Below, in pieces: positions 21,060 through 33,348 of a stretch of DNA of 64,000 nucleotides. Positions within the stretch are counted from its first letter, which is position 1. Each line of letters starts with the position of its first letter. This stretch comes from Dryomyza anilis (Eukaryota; Arthropoda; Insecta; Diptera; Dryomyzidae). The notes beneath the pieces were generated by a model. It made no database searches. It worked only from the letters and a program-made list of their open reading frames with translations, and was not told the origin of the DNA. The position numbers and the translations under genes are program-made. The DNA lies in NCBI GenBank assembly GCA_951804985.1, contig OX638134.1, forward strand, positions 84,733,679-84,797,678, written 5' to 3'.

Positions 21060-22415
21060 AAATGTTAAGGTGAAAAATTAAATATTAGTGAAAAATTTTT
21101 ATTGAAAAAATGAATTTTAGTTAACATTTTTTTTTAGTGACAAATTGAATTTTTATTTAAAAATTGATTTTTTATTGGACAATTGAATCTTTATTGCATA
21201 ATTGAATTTTTAGTGAAAAATTGAATTATAGTGAAAATTTAAAATTTTAGTGAAAAATTGAATTTTAAATGAAACACTGAATTTTAATTGACAAATTTGA
21301 TTTTTAGTGAAAAATTGAATTTGTAGTGAAAAATTGAATTATAGTGAAAGTTTTAAATTTTAGTAAAAAATTGAATTTTTAATGAAAAACTGAATTTTAA
21401 TTGACAAATTTGATTTTTAGTGAATAATTGAATTTTTAGTGAAAAATTGAATTATAGTGAAAATTTATAATTTTAGTGAAAAATTGAATTTTTAATGAAA
21501 AACTGAATTTTAATTGACAAATTTGATTTTTAGTGAAAAATTGAATTTGTAGTGAAAAATTGAATTATAGTGAAAGTTTTAAATTTTAGTTAAAAATTGA
21601 ATTTTTAATGAAGAAATGAATTTTAAACAAATTTGATTTTTAGTGAAAAATTGAATTTTCAGTGAAAAATTGGATTTTTAGTGAAAAATTGAATTTTTAG
21701 TGAAAAATTGAATTTTTAGTGATAAATTGAATTTTTAGTGAAAAATTGAATTATAGTGAAAATTTCAAATTTTAGTTAAAAATTGAATTTTTAATGAAAA
21801 ACTGAATTTTAATTGACAATTTTGATTTTTAGTGAAAAATTGAATTTTTAATGAAAAATTGAATTTGTAGTGAAAAATTGAATTATAGTGAAAATTTGAA
21901 ATTTTAGTTAAAAATTGAATTTTTAATGAAAAACTGAATTTTAATTGACAAAATTGATTTTTAGTGAAAAATTGAATTTATAGAGAAAATTTGAATTTTT
22001 AGTGAAAATTTGAATTTGTAGTGAAAAATTGAATTATAGTGAAAGTTTTAAATTTTAGTTAAAAATTGAATTTTTAATGAAAAACTGAATTTTAATTGAC
22101 AAATTTGATTTTTAGTGAAAAATTGAATTTTTAGTGAAAAATTGAATTATTAGTGAAAAATTGAACTTTTTAGTGATAAATTGAATTTTTAGTGAAAAAT
22201 TGAATTATAGTGAAAATTTCAAATTTTAGTGAAAAATTGAATTTTTAATGAAAAACTGAATTTTAATTGACAAATTTTATTTTTAGTGATAAATATTAAT
22301 TTTTAATGAAAATTTTAATTTTTATCAACAATTGAATTTATAGTGAATAATTAAATTTTTAGTGAAAAATTGAATTTTTAGTGAAATATTAAAATTTTAA
22401 TGATAACTTGAATAT
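21060..22415 (+). repeat. 19-bp minisatellite, array A (plus orientation)
   Basis: About 70 diverged copies of TTTTTAGTGAAAAATTGAA. Variant order repeats: the marker TAATTGACAAATTTGA occurs at about 21285, 21399, 21511, 21811, 21942, 22092 and 22264. Most spacings are close to multiples of 19 (6, 7, 8 and 9 units), the sign of a higher-order repeat that gains whole units. Confidence 0.92.
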
Positions 22416-22419
22416 TATT

Positions 22420-23098
22420 TTTGATTTATTCAGCTGAATTAATTGCATCCATTGTACTGCATAAGGCGGGAAATTTAATTTGTGCGCGGCATGCGTTAAC
22501 CAAATCTATTTATTTGTTTTTGTATCTGTACCACATATATATTGTTTAATATATATATTATTCTGAAAATGTTTTGCATGCGAAGCCATGGCTGCGCACA
22601 GTGCGTGCGTGAGCATTTGAGTGTGTTCGTGTTTTTGTGTTCACGTAAATAAACGTGGGGCATACACAACAAACAATGGCAATAATAAATTGTCAACAGA
22701 TGACGTTGAATACACACAGACAAACACACACACGTGCACACCAACACTATGAAAATATTTGCTGCGTATTAATGCAACGCGATAATTCAAATCATGTTGT
22801 TTTGGTAGTTTGTATAATATAGAAGTGTGTGTGTGTTGTTGTGAAATGCCCCAACGGGACAAAAAACTTTTCAAATGGCCTCTTGGAGTGAACACATAGA
22901 GCTTATAATGCGCTAACTCTTTCCCAATAGAAAATTAAACGAATTATACTGAAAGAAAACATAATGTAATGTGAGGGTAAAACACAATAGGATCCATCTG
23001 TTTCTCGCTTACAATGTAATCTGCTTTCTCCACATTACTATTATTACGAAAATTTCAGTACTTATAATACTTTTTTAGCTTACTATATAACCTAGCAG
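22420..23098. other. Non-coding DNA, CA/TG tracts
   Basis: Alternating AT at 22538-22558 and GT/CA tracts at 22610-22745 and 22824-22840. No gene seen. Confidence 0.4.
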
Positions 23099-23100
23099 TA

Positions 23101-23509
23101 AAGGTTCCTATACACGATAAAACATTGTCGTACTACGTATGATGTTGTATGAAATATTGTATCGTTTATGTCCATGTCGTACGACCAAAACTCATCTCTG
23201 CAAGTTGGTTGAATAAAATCAAATATTTTTGATTTCAAGCCATACAACCATCAAACATGCTTAAAATTTTTAGAATATTTGGATTTTTCCTTTAAATTCA
23301 ACTTTATCGACTTTCTTTAGCTACAAATTCGTATTGTTATGTTATAAAAAATTTCTTTAAAGATATTTTTTATTCAATATTCTTTTATTTAAAATACAAA
23401 AATGATGTTGTATAGTAAGTTGGGTTAACAGTTCGATAAGTTTATGGGCGAACGAAATCTACGTCGTATTACAAGTCGTACTACAATGTTCTATCGTGTA
23501 TTTGAACCT
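23101..23509. mobile_element. 409-bp MITE
   Basis: The left end AAGGTTCCTATACACGATAA (23101) pairs with the right end TATCGTGTATTTGAACCT (to 23509) with a few mismatches. The pairing continues into ACATTGT.GTACTAC. The subterminal parts are rich in TCGTAC/GTACGAC and GTATTAC motifs in both orientations. TAA lies next to both ends (23099-23102 region and 23509-23511), consistent with, but not proof of, a 3-bp duplication. No coding capacity. Confidence 0.7.
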
Positions 23510-24770
23510 AATGTACAGACGATCTTTGATTCTAAGAAGTCGTGTAGACATTGAAGTGATCGGTATTTACAGTTACAAATTTGTTATTTGACACGTGTTT
23601 ATTTTCAAAAATTTGCAAATTATGCAGTTTTTATTGTCATTCAAGAGAAAAAGAAGTAATAATCTCTATGCAAGAATAGAGAATATTTTTGTTATATTTT
23701 TTTGTGAATGTATGTTTTCCATACAAACATGATTTTATCTTTTTACCTTACTACTATACTTCTGATCAGACATTTGCCGGCAAATCGTCACCTGAGGAAT
23801 TGGATATATCTGACTTATTTAGTCTCTTTCTAATTACGTCGCCGTTTTTCGATATCTAGCATCAAATCTGAGATATTTACTCCAAAATGCAAATTTTCTC
23901 CTATTTTAACGCAAATTTCTCAAAATCTACTCAATGGCATTTGCTAAATAAATTCTCAGGTGACGAAATATATAAAGGACAGCTAAATGGCAATAAATGG
24001 ATTGATTTCAATAAAGTAATCTGAGAAGCCGATAAAGGTGAGATATACAAAAAAAAAGGATAATCAACATACATACAATGTAATCTAAATATTCAGTAGG
24101 CCTCATGCATCATTAAATTGTATGTCACTGCTTTTTCTACATCGTAGTGTAATCTAAGAAACAATTGCTCTGTTTACAGTTTGCATTGTCATAGATTCCC
24201 CAACTACTTAGGACATGCTTGTGTAAAAATAATGTTAACTTGAAATGTATGTCGGATGCCTCGAGAATCGATTGTAATGAAGAGGTCATCGATTACATAA
24301 TGAAGAAATTTTCTATTGAAAACCTACTGACTCTAAGTTTTACGTGTGTTTTTTCAAAAGCGCTCATAATAAGCAATTTTATTAAACAAATATGATGCGC
24401 TTATTCCCTGTTATATTTAAAAAGCACTTAATTCTCGGACCGCTGGGGTTATTTGTTTGTATATATATGTGAATTAATATAAATGCTGTGGTGTGTGTAG
24501 TATGTAGCGCAGTTTGTTGCATTGAATATGGCGTACCCAAAACTATGCTACAAATATTTTTTGTGAAATTTTTCAATATTATGCACCGCACGCAAGGCAT
24601 TAGCAGCAAAGTGCGAAAAAAATTACAGAGCTAAGTGAAAAATTAAAACAATGTTGCATTTAATGTTTCAGAAATTGTTAAATGTTTTTAGGTAGGTACA
24701 GTTGAACCAAATATTTATAGAAATTGTAAAATATATTTTGAATTTATGTTTAAAGGGTGTCTTTTGAACT
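23510..24770. other. Non-coding A+T-rich DNA
   Basis: No gene or clear element. The 75-codon minus frame at 24382-24609 has no recognised motif. Nothing further supported. Confidence 0.45.
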
Positions 24771-24775
24771 ATTTA

Positions 24776-24970
24776 CACACAGAGAAAAAAGACTGTAAAA
24801 TTATTAGGTTTTTTTTTTGCTATTAAAATTAGTCAATAGGATAAATTTTAATTTTAATAGGTAAATATCATTAAATACTACAATCCTATTAATTTTTTTC
24901 GGTTAATATGAAAATGTTTATATTTTGTATACTATTGAATCAATAACGAATGTATTAAACTAGTAACGAA
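24776..24970 (+). mobile_element. A+T-rich MITE family, copy 2
   Basis: It begins ACACACAGAGAAAAAAGACTG and contains GCTATTAAAATTAGTCAATAG, GATAAATTTTAATTTTAATAG and ATCATTAAATACTACAATCC, then TATACTATTGAATCAATAAC. This is a direct match in order to the copy at 44130-44302 read on the other strand. Confidence 0.75.
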
Positions 24971-26155
24971 GGTTCTGTCGCATGGCTATTTTAAAAGTAG
25001 TGATATTTTAATAGTTCGTTTATTGAATTTGGTTAGAATTATGGAAGTTCACATGCCAACCGTTCACGCCCATTTTAAACCCCAGATCGCGGAGATATAA
25101 AAGAAATGTAAGTTCCTAATTTATCTTGCTTTTCTGAAATTCCGATTTTAATAGACATACATGCTAACTGACGGACATCGCTAAGACAATAGAAGAGATG
25201 AGGCTGATTAAAAGTAAATATTTGGCCCTATTTAGATGTTACAAAATCCAATTTTATTGAAGTGTACGATTTTTCTAAAATGAAAAATCTATAGAAATTT
25301 CAAAGTTTTGTCGTGTTATGCTGTATGTCTCTGGTTTGTATTAACTGATTTCGATTATTAAATTGCCATACGAAAATATTGACTTTTAATAACTTAAGTA
25401 ACTCGAGGTTCAAAAATGTGAATTTAACAAAGATGTGGAAATCGAAATACTAGCACCATTTTGTAAATGACTGTTATCTAATTTCTGTCAAAAAACATAC
25501 CGTGTATTTATCAAAAACGTGAGAAAAAAAAGGATGGAACACATTTTCATAATGTCCACCTTTTAATTGACTTTTGAAATTTTGTCAGCAAATTCATTGC
25601 ACAAAGTGTGACATTTTTGAAATTCTATTTCCGATTACTACATGCCTGACAGTTATACCTGACACCTATAACTCCCGGACACACAACAACATTTTTGATA
25701 AAGCGTTGTTGTGCGTTCGTCCAGCGACAGACATCCTTTTGTTCGGCTATCAAAATTAAAGTCCTTCGGTGTTGGTTGCTTTGTTGCTCCCTTTAGGTCA
25801 TTCCTGCCATAATTACATTTGAATTATTCAATTTTATGACAGCTCAAATGTAGAGCATATAGCTGATTTTGTTCACAGAGTGAGAGATAGATAGACAGAG
25901 AGATGAGCGCCACAGTGGTAGACGGAGGAGGAGCAAAGGAGACAATGCGTTGATGCTGTTGTGTGGACTTTGTGTCCTTTGAGTGCAATGCGGCGGCTTA
26001 TTTATGGGTGTCAGGTGACGCAGGTGATGCCATGTTGTTGCGATTACTTTTTGGCGTAGAGGGACAGGAAGAGAATGCGGTTAAAGCGGATAATAAAGGA
26101 TTTTGAAAAGCTTAATACAAAAATTCTGTTAATTTATTATTTATTACCATTATTT
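24971..26155. other. Non-coding DNA
   Basis: Includes a GATAGATAGACAGAGAGA patch (about 25882-25900) and more G+C-balanced sequence at 25590-26070. I see no coding region that stands up. Confidence 0.4.
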
Positions 26156-26159
26156 TATT

Positions 26160-27875
26160 ATTTACTAATTACACTACACATTCAATTTTTCACTGACAAT
26201 GAAATTGTTTATTAAAAATGAAATTTCTTATTAAAAATTAATTTTTCTTTTATCAAAATTTAAATTTTTCGGTTTAAATTCAAATTCTTACTAAAAAAAA
26301 ACAATTTTTCAAAATTCACTTAAAATTCAATTTTTCACTAAAAATTCACTAATAATTCAATTTTCCACTAAAATTTCAATTGTTCACTAAAAATTCAATT
26401 GTTCACTAAAAATTCAATTTTTAACTAAAAATTCCATTTTTCACTTAAAATTTAAATTTTCACTAAAAATTCAAATTTTCACTAAAAATTAAATTTTTCA
26501 CTAAAAATTAAATTTTTCACTAAAAATTAAATTTTTCACTAAAAATTAAATTTTTCACTAAAAATTAAATTTTTCACTAAAAATTAAATTTTTCACTAAA
26601 AATTCAATTTTTCACTTAAAATTCAATTTTTCACTAAAAATTCAATTTTTCACTAAAAATTCAATTTTTCACTAAAAATTCAATTTTTCACTAAAAATTC
26701 AATTTTTCACTAAAAATTCAATTTTTCACTAAGAATTAAAGTTTTCACTAAACTTAAATATTTAACTAAAAATTCAATATTTAAATTCAATAAATAATTT
26801 CAATAAATTCATTAAAATTCAATGTTTAAACTAAAAATTCAATTTTTCACTAAAAATTAAATTTTTCACTAAAAATTAAATTTTTAACTAAAAATTCAAT
26901 TTTTAACTAAAAATTCAATTTTTAACTAAAAATTCAATTTTTAACTAAAAATTCAATTTTTAACTAAAAATTCAATTTTTAACTAAAAATTCAATTTTTA
27001 ACTAAAAATTCAGTTTTTACTAAAAATTAAAATTTTCACTAAAAATTAAAATTTTCACTAAAAATTAAAATTTTCACTAACAATTAAATTTTTCACTAAA
27101 TACTCAATTTTTAACTAAAAATTAAATTTTTAACTAAAAATTCAATTTTTAACTAAAAATTCAATTTTTAACTAAAAATTCAATTTTTAACTAAAAATTC
27201 AATTTTTAACTAAAAATTCAATTTTTAACTAAAAATTCAATTTTTGACTAAAAATTCAGTTTTGCTAAAAATTAAAATTTTCACTAAAAATTAAAATTTT
27301 CACTAAAAATTCAATTTTTTACTAAAAATGTGATTTTTCACTAAATTAAATTTTTCACTAAAAATTCAATTTGCCACTAAAAACTCAAATTTTTACTAAA
27401 AATTCAAATTTTCATTAAAAATTCAGATTTATTTACTAAAAATTCAATTGTTCACTAAAAATTCAATTTACAACTAAAAATTCAATTTTTCACTAAAAAT
27501 TAATTTTTTTCACTAAAATTCAATTTATCACTAAAAAAAATGAATTTTTCACTAAAAATTCAATTTTTCATTAAAAAATTCAATTTTTCACTAAAAAATC
27601 AAATTTTCACTAAAAATTAATTTTTTCACTAAAATTCAATTTTTCACTAAAAAAAATGAATTTTTCACTAAAATTAAAATTTTTCACTAAAAATTAAAAT
27701 TTTCACTGAAAATTAAAATTTTCACCAAAAATTCAACTTTTCACTAAAAATTCAATTTTTCACTAAAAATTCAAATGTTCACCAAAAAATTAATTTATTT
27801 ACTATAAATTTAATTTTTCACTAAAAATTAAATTTTTTACTAAAAATTCAATTTTTCTCTAAAATTTAAGTCTTT
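26160..27875 (-). repeat. 19-bp minisatellite, array B (minus orientation)
   Basis: About 90 copies of TTCAATTTTTCACTAAAAA, the exact reverse complement of the unit in arrays A and C. Variant blocks are homogenised: a run of TTCAATTTTTAACTAAAAA then TTCAGTTTT...AAATTAAAATTTTCAC occurs twice (about 26880-27080 and 27125-27310), a duplication of about 245 bp. Confidence 0.93.
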
Positions 27876-29925
27876 TCATTTAAATTTATTTTATTTATTT
27901 ATAGTATATTATTTTATTTCTAAAAATAAAAATACAAAAATTAAACAAAAACATTTTAAAGCAATTTTAAATTAAATAATAATTTAAAAATTTTTAAAAA
28001 AATAATAAATAACGCTGCATAAATAATGACTGCAACGTTGCAATTAAAATGAATTGTCTGTCAGTGCGATGCATTTAATATTTTTTGTATTGCCTCGCGG
28101 CTGCTACAACGACCTGTTTTCGAGTGATGCAACTCGATTTAATTACTGCCCAAATTGCAACCCATTTAACGCAATAATCATATTTTAATTAAGTCAGCAT
28201 TGCGTTTAAACCGCAGCACGTAGCACGTTTTTGAACGTCCACCGTCAACCATGATGACGTCGACGACGCATGTTGCCATATTCTCAGAATTAGTCACAGC
28301 GTTGGCAGCACTGGTGAACACTTTGCATCAATATTAGATTTAATAGGCAGCCGTACAGAATGAATTTAATGAATTGTGCGAAATCGCACAGACACCGAAA
28401 TTATTTGAAGCCCTTCGCAACCTCGGACTGCCTATTTGCGTCAGGCAGCTGGCAACATTTTATGTCACAAAATTAACAATTTCTTTTTTATGTGTTGCAC
28501 ATTTATTATTTAATTTGCAATTATGTGCAAAGAGTTAATTTACATGCACTCAATTGGCAGCACTGGCTCTCGGGCAAAAAATTAATTATTTAATTCGCAT
28601 TAACTGCAACATTATGTGATTTTATAGCTCTAAAGGCACTTTGACGTATTTAGATTTTAATTAAATATTTTTAAAATATTTTCGTACATTTTCATATTCA
28701 TTTTAATGTTATTTTAGAATTTGTTTTAAATTTTGCAATAATTAAAAATTACGAAAAGCTTAAAATTTGCAAATAGTCAAATATACTACAAATGTATTTA
28801 ATTTAAATATTTTTTTTATTTAATTATTGCAAAATATATAGCATAAAAAATGTAATTTATAAAAAAATTAAAAAAAACTGAAGTTTTCAAATTTGTTAAA
28901 GGCTATAAATCCAAAAAAAAAATTAAACTGACCACAAACGTACTCAATATACATAACACATTAATTTTGTAATTAAAAATATTCAACTACCTACGTATTT
29001 AATACAAATTTTGTCAGGGAAGACTTTTTAATTGGATTTGTTAAATTTTTAGAGTTCAGAATAATATAAACGGCGGGAATTTGTAGCAATTGTATAAATT
29101 TACGATGGACATATTTTACATTATATAAAATTCTTAATACGTTTGTAGTCATTTAATGCAAATAACAAATTTGTAGATTTAAATTTAATAATTTTTTCAA
29201 CTTTTCTAAAACATTGATTTCTTTAGTGCATCTTTTCAAGGATAACATCGGAATTACATATATTAAATGCTTCTAAAAAATACATTTATTACTTTCAAAG
29301 CATTTTAAATATAGCTTTATTTGCATTTTACTACGAACACCGTACGCTGAAACCACTGCCATACGAATTTTGCTGATGCTGCGTTGAAAAAAAAATGCTT
29401 GTATTTCCTGTCCAAAGGATGCGCGTTGCATTTAGTCCTTGGACTTGGACTAAGCTAAACCGTCTTTGAATAACACATTCCGTGAAGTTAAAAACCTGCG
29501 CTGTTGTGCAGCTGCGTGACAAAAATACGAAATTTTCAATTTGCAATGGCAACCCACCGAAAACCAACCATTATCTTGCAATGCGAAATGCAGTGAATGA
29601 AAAGCATGACAGTCGAATATGCCAAGGGTTATGCTATAAGTCGTCGTCCTCGTAGTGTGGGCGTGGGTGCAGCGATAGATAAGATGCGCAAAAAGTTAAT
29701 TTCCTTAAAACGTATTTTTTATGCCGTTTAAATCGTACCCAAAACATTAGATATTCATGGCGAACGGGTATAGTTGCCAGAGACGACGATGACTTAAAGC
29801 AGATGTATTTCGATGTAATATAAAAATATTTTTATTTTTTTATCGAAATCTTTTGAAGTTTTTAATATTCCTTATAATTTTTAGCTATTTTTTTGGTTTA
29901 TTTCTTTTATTTATTTGTTTTTTAC
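27876..29925. other. Non-coding; A+T-rich with a balanced block
   Basis: A+T-only stretches surround a block at 28015-28600 with homeodomain-type TAATTA/ATTAAT motifs and GCAAC/GGCAGC phrases, which could be regulatory. This is a guess from composition only. No gene is recognised. The 78-codon minus frame at 29331-29567 has no known motif. Confidence 0.35.
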
Positions 29926-29929
29926 TTTA

Positions 29930-30870
29930 AGTTCCTTTAAGTTCTTTTAATTCTTTTACTTTTTTAGTTCTTGTAAATCTTGTAGTTCTTGTAGTTCTTT
30001 TAGTTCTTTTAGTTCTTGTAGTTCTTGTAGTTCTTTTAGTTATTTTAGTTCTTTTAGTTCTTTTAGTTCTTTTAGTTCTTTTAGTTCTTTTAGTTCTTTT
30101 AGTTCTTTTAGTTCTTTTAGTTCTTTTAGTTATTTTAGTTCTTTTAGTTCTTTTAGTTCTTTTAGTTCTTTTAGTTCTTTTAGTTCTTTTAGTTCTTTTA
30201 GTTCTTTTAGTTCTTTTATTTCTTTTATTTCTTTTAGTTATTTTAGTTCTTTTAGTTCTTTTAGTTCTTTTAGTTCTTTTAGTTCTTTTAGTTCTTTTAG
30301 TTCTTTTAGTTCTTTTAGTTCTTTTAGTTCTTTTAGTTCTTTTAGTTCTTTTAGTTCTTTTAGTTCTTTTAGTTCTTTTAGTTCTTTTAGTTCTTTTAGT
30401 TCTTTTAGTTCTTGTAGTTCTTTTAGTTCTTTTAGTTCTTGTAGTTCTTGTAGTTCTTTTAGTTCTTTTAGTTCTTTTAGTTCTTTTAGTTCTTTTAGTT
30501 CTTTTAGTTTTTTTAGTTCTTTTAGTTCTTTTAGTTCTTTTAGTTCTTTTAGTTCTTTTAGTTCTTTAAGTTCTTTTAGTTCTTTTAGTTCTTTTAGTTC
30601 TTTTAGTTCTTTTAGTTCTTGTAGTTCTTTTAGTTCTTTTAGTTCTTGTAGTTCTTTTAGTTCTTTTAGTTCTTTTAGTTCTTTTAGTTCTTTTAGTTCT
30701 TTTAGTTCTTTTAGTTCATTTAGTTCTTTTAGTTCTTTTAGTTCTTTTAGTTCTTTTAGTTCTTTTAGTTCTTTTAGTTCTTTTAGTTCTTTTAGTTCTT
30801 TTAGTTCTTTTAGTTCTTTTAGTTCTTTTAGTTCTTTTAGTTCTTTCAGTTCTTTTAGATCTTTTAGTAC
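29930..30870. repeat. 9-bp minisatellite TTTTAGTTC
   Basis: About 100 copies of TTTTAGTTC with rare variants (TTGTAGTTC, TTTTATTTC). On the minus strand each unit reads Lys-Glu-Leu, so a 220-codon frame (KEL)n opens at 30238-30900. It is a repeat artefact, although it would form a charged helix if ever translated. Confidence 0.95.
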
Positions 30871-30874
30871 TTTT

Positions 30875-31645
30875 GGTTTTTTATGTTTTTTGTTTTTCAT
30901 ATATTTCTTTTAATATTTTTATTCCTTTTATTATTTTATTTCTTTCAGTTCCAGAATGGTATGATGTGATGAAATGAAATCATATCGTGCTATATTGGAA
31001 ATTTCTTAAAATTGTAATTTCCTTCGTGCAATAAAACTTCGAGCTATAAAACCCACAGCATGCCTTAAAAATCTGCGGATGAAAATTTACTCAATCAAAT
31101 GAATGCATGTTATAAATGTTTGTGAGACCATGAGCAAACTGTAATCTGTTGGAAAATACGACGATATTCGAGAAATAAGCATCGCTTTCATGCGGAAGAA
31201 CTTAACGTTCGCATTTCGTTGATTAAAACTTGCAGAGCCAGGCGAACGATAAAAGACTTCATGACAGTCCTTCGACTATATATACGACCAAGTCTGTCTA
31301 CTTGGTGTCTGTCCGTGTGGGTGCGCTGCATTGCAAAGCAAATGCACCAACAGAAATGCGCACGAAAATGCATAAAGCGTAAGACATATGATGCACAGGC
31401 AAAAACGACCAAAAGTCAAAGTGCGCCAACGACATACGGCAGGCGTGACTACTGCCAACCAATAAACTAACTTCCGTTTCCGGTCATACGTTCCTGCTGC
31501 TGTGGCTGCTACATGCGCCGGTATCACTTTAATCAGTTGCGAATTAAGCCACTGAAGAGCCTCGGTGGCTTAACATTTTGGAAAGCTTTTTAATAGATAT
31601 AAATTGAACATTATCCAAGAATACTGGCATTTTCATTTGATATGT
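30875..31645. other. Non-coding, balanced composition
   Basis: Overlapping 74-83-codon frames on both strands at 31188-31527 show no motif. A TATATATACG sequence at about 31277-31286 is TATA-like but unsupported by anything downstream. Confidence 0.4.
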
Positions 31646-31649
31646 TTTG

Positions 31650-32190
31650 TACACATGGAATAAAATTTTTAAAAATATGAATATGATTTGAAATTTAATA
31701 GTAGATACTATTAATTTTATAATAATATTATGTTTGCATTACTGCATTTAATAGTAAAATATTAGTAAGATTATTAATATTAAATATTTAACTATTATTT
31801 TGATAATATATTTTTATTAAATATGATTAATAGTAGAAACTTTAAATTCAGTTATTATCTTATTATTATTTTTTTTTAATTGTTAAAAATTTTAACTTTT
31901 TATTATATTGTTATATTATATTAAAGTCATTTAAGTATATAAAATAAATTAATAGTACGTAAGCTATTAATTCAATAATAAAATGTTATTAAAATAATAA
32001 TAGTTAGGTAGATAAGAAATAATATTCTCTTATTTAGTTGATGATAATAACAATTAAATTTAATTTAAATAATAATATATGACTATTAGTTATATGAAGT
32101 ATTCAAAATAATACTATAAATTTAATAGTATATGACATTTTAATTTAATATGATTTATACCAAAAAATCTATAATATGTTTTTCAGAGTG
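31650..32190. repeat. A+T palindromic repeat block (TTTAATAGTA)
   Basis: Many inverted TAATAGTA/TACTATTA motifs in about 540 bp, ending ATATGTTTTTCAGAGTG. This resembles the ends of the A+T MITE family (copies at 12411, 24776, 44130, 50470) and may be one or two nested, decayed members. Confidence 0.45.
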
Positions 32191-32573
32191 TAGTTTAAAT
32201 TTTCCAAATGTCGTCATTTAAGTAAATTTACGATTCTGCAGCCTGTTTCCATCTGCCCTTTATGTGTGCATGTGTACTGTGTTTGTCGGCCGTCTCTGTC
32301 ATCAGTGCAGCCAACATGCGGCTCTGATCACGTTCTGTGCTCTGTTTTTCGGCACACGTTGGCCACCCGGCTGGGCAGCATTCAATTGAGTTGAAATTTT
32401 GTTGTCAATTTATGGAGGGTATTTCTTTGTTCGTGTTGTGTCATCATAGGGTATAGTGGGTTGCACTGTATTTGGCCCAGTATTTTGTAGAAGCTACCAT
32501 TTATTGGGTGATGTTGTTTAAAAAGTTTTTAATTTTAATTGATGCAAAAACTGGCAGAAAATAAAGTATATAA
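32191..32573. other. Non-coding DNA
   Basis: Balanced composition at 32230-32400 (CTGTTTGTCGGCCGTCTCTG). No gene seen. Confidence 0.4.
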
Positions 32574-33348
32574 TTAAACCCTACACCTATGAGATACAGG
32601 GTATATTTTTGTATATTGTAACGCCCCTTAGTAGGCGTGTCCGGTATGGAAAAGTATATATATTCTTGATCAGCATCACTACCCGAGTCCGTTTAGCCAT
32701 GTCCGTCTGTCTGTCTGTCTGTCCGTCTTGCTGTCCGAATACAGAATAACTTGAGAAATACTGATCAGAATGTGATGAAATTTCGTCTCAATATATTTTA
32801 CCCAAAAGTAGGAACTCAGTTTGAAAATGAGCCAAATCGGTCAACGGACACGCCCACCTCCCATACAAGTCACTTTTATATAACTATTTATGAACTAATA
32901 ACTCGAAAAGTATTCAAGATATAGGTATAAAATTTAAAAATTATTGTTATAATTCACCTAAAAATATGTGGTCCAAAAATGGGCGCGATCCGCCCATTTT
33001 TTTTTCATTATTTCCCGGGTTTTCAAAGTGAAAATTTGATCCGTAAATTATAAAAATCAAATCTATGAAATATAAGCCTTTCAACATTTTAAATATAGAC
33101 GTTGTCCGCCCAATTGTATGTTTCTATTTTCTTTTTTATTAGTTTTTTATACTTTTATATCAATTTTTTAATTTATATAAGACGTAAATTTCTGATATGT
33201 GAATAATATTCTGAGGGTGGGGAGGTTCACCATAATTAAAATCTTTGAAATTAAGGTATGCAATTAAATATCCCCACCAAAGGTGTAGGGTATTCCATAG
33301 TCGGGCCCGACCGACCGACCTGTGACCTAACTTTCCCAACTCGTTTAT
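32574..33348 (+). mobile_element. DINE-1/INE-1-like element, copy 1
   Basis: It starts with ACCCTACACCTATGAGATAC then AGGGTATA, a short fold-back also found at the start of Drosophila INE-1. It has AAAAGTATATATATTC then TTGATCAGCATCAC, a (GTCT)n tract (32701-32730), ACACGCCCACC and GATCCGCCCATTT blocks, and ends GGGTATTCCATAGTCGGGCC then CCCAACTCGTTT. The same order of blocks appears in reverse at 57266-58054. These are known as Helitron/Helentron-related non-autonomous elements in flies. No coding capacity. Confidence 0.8.

Noticed and set aside
21060..22415. CRISPR array
   Set aside because: Repeats are contiguous diverged 19-mers without spacers, in eukaryotic DNA.
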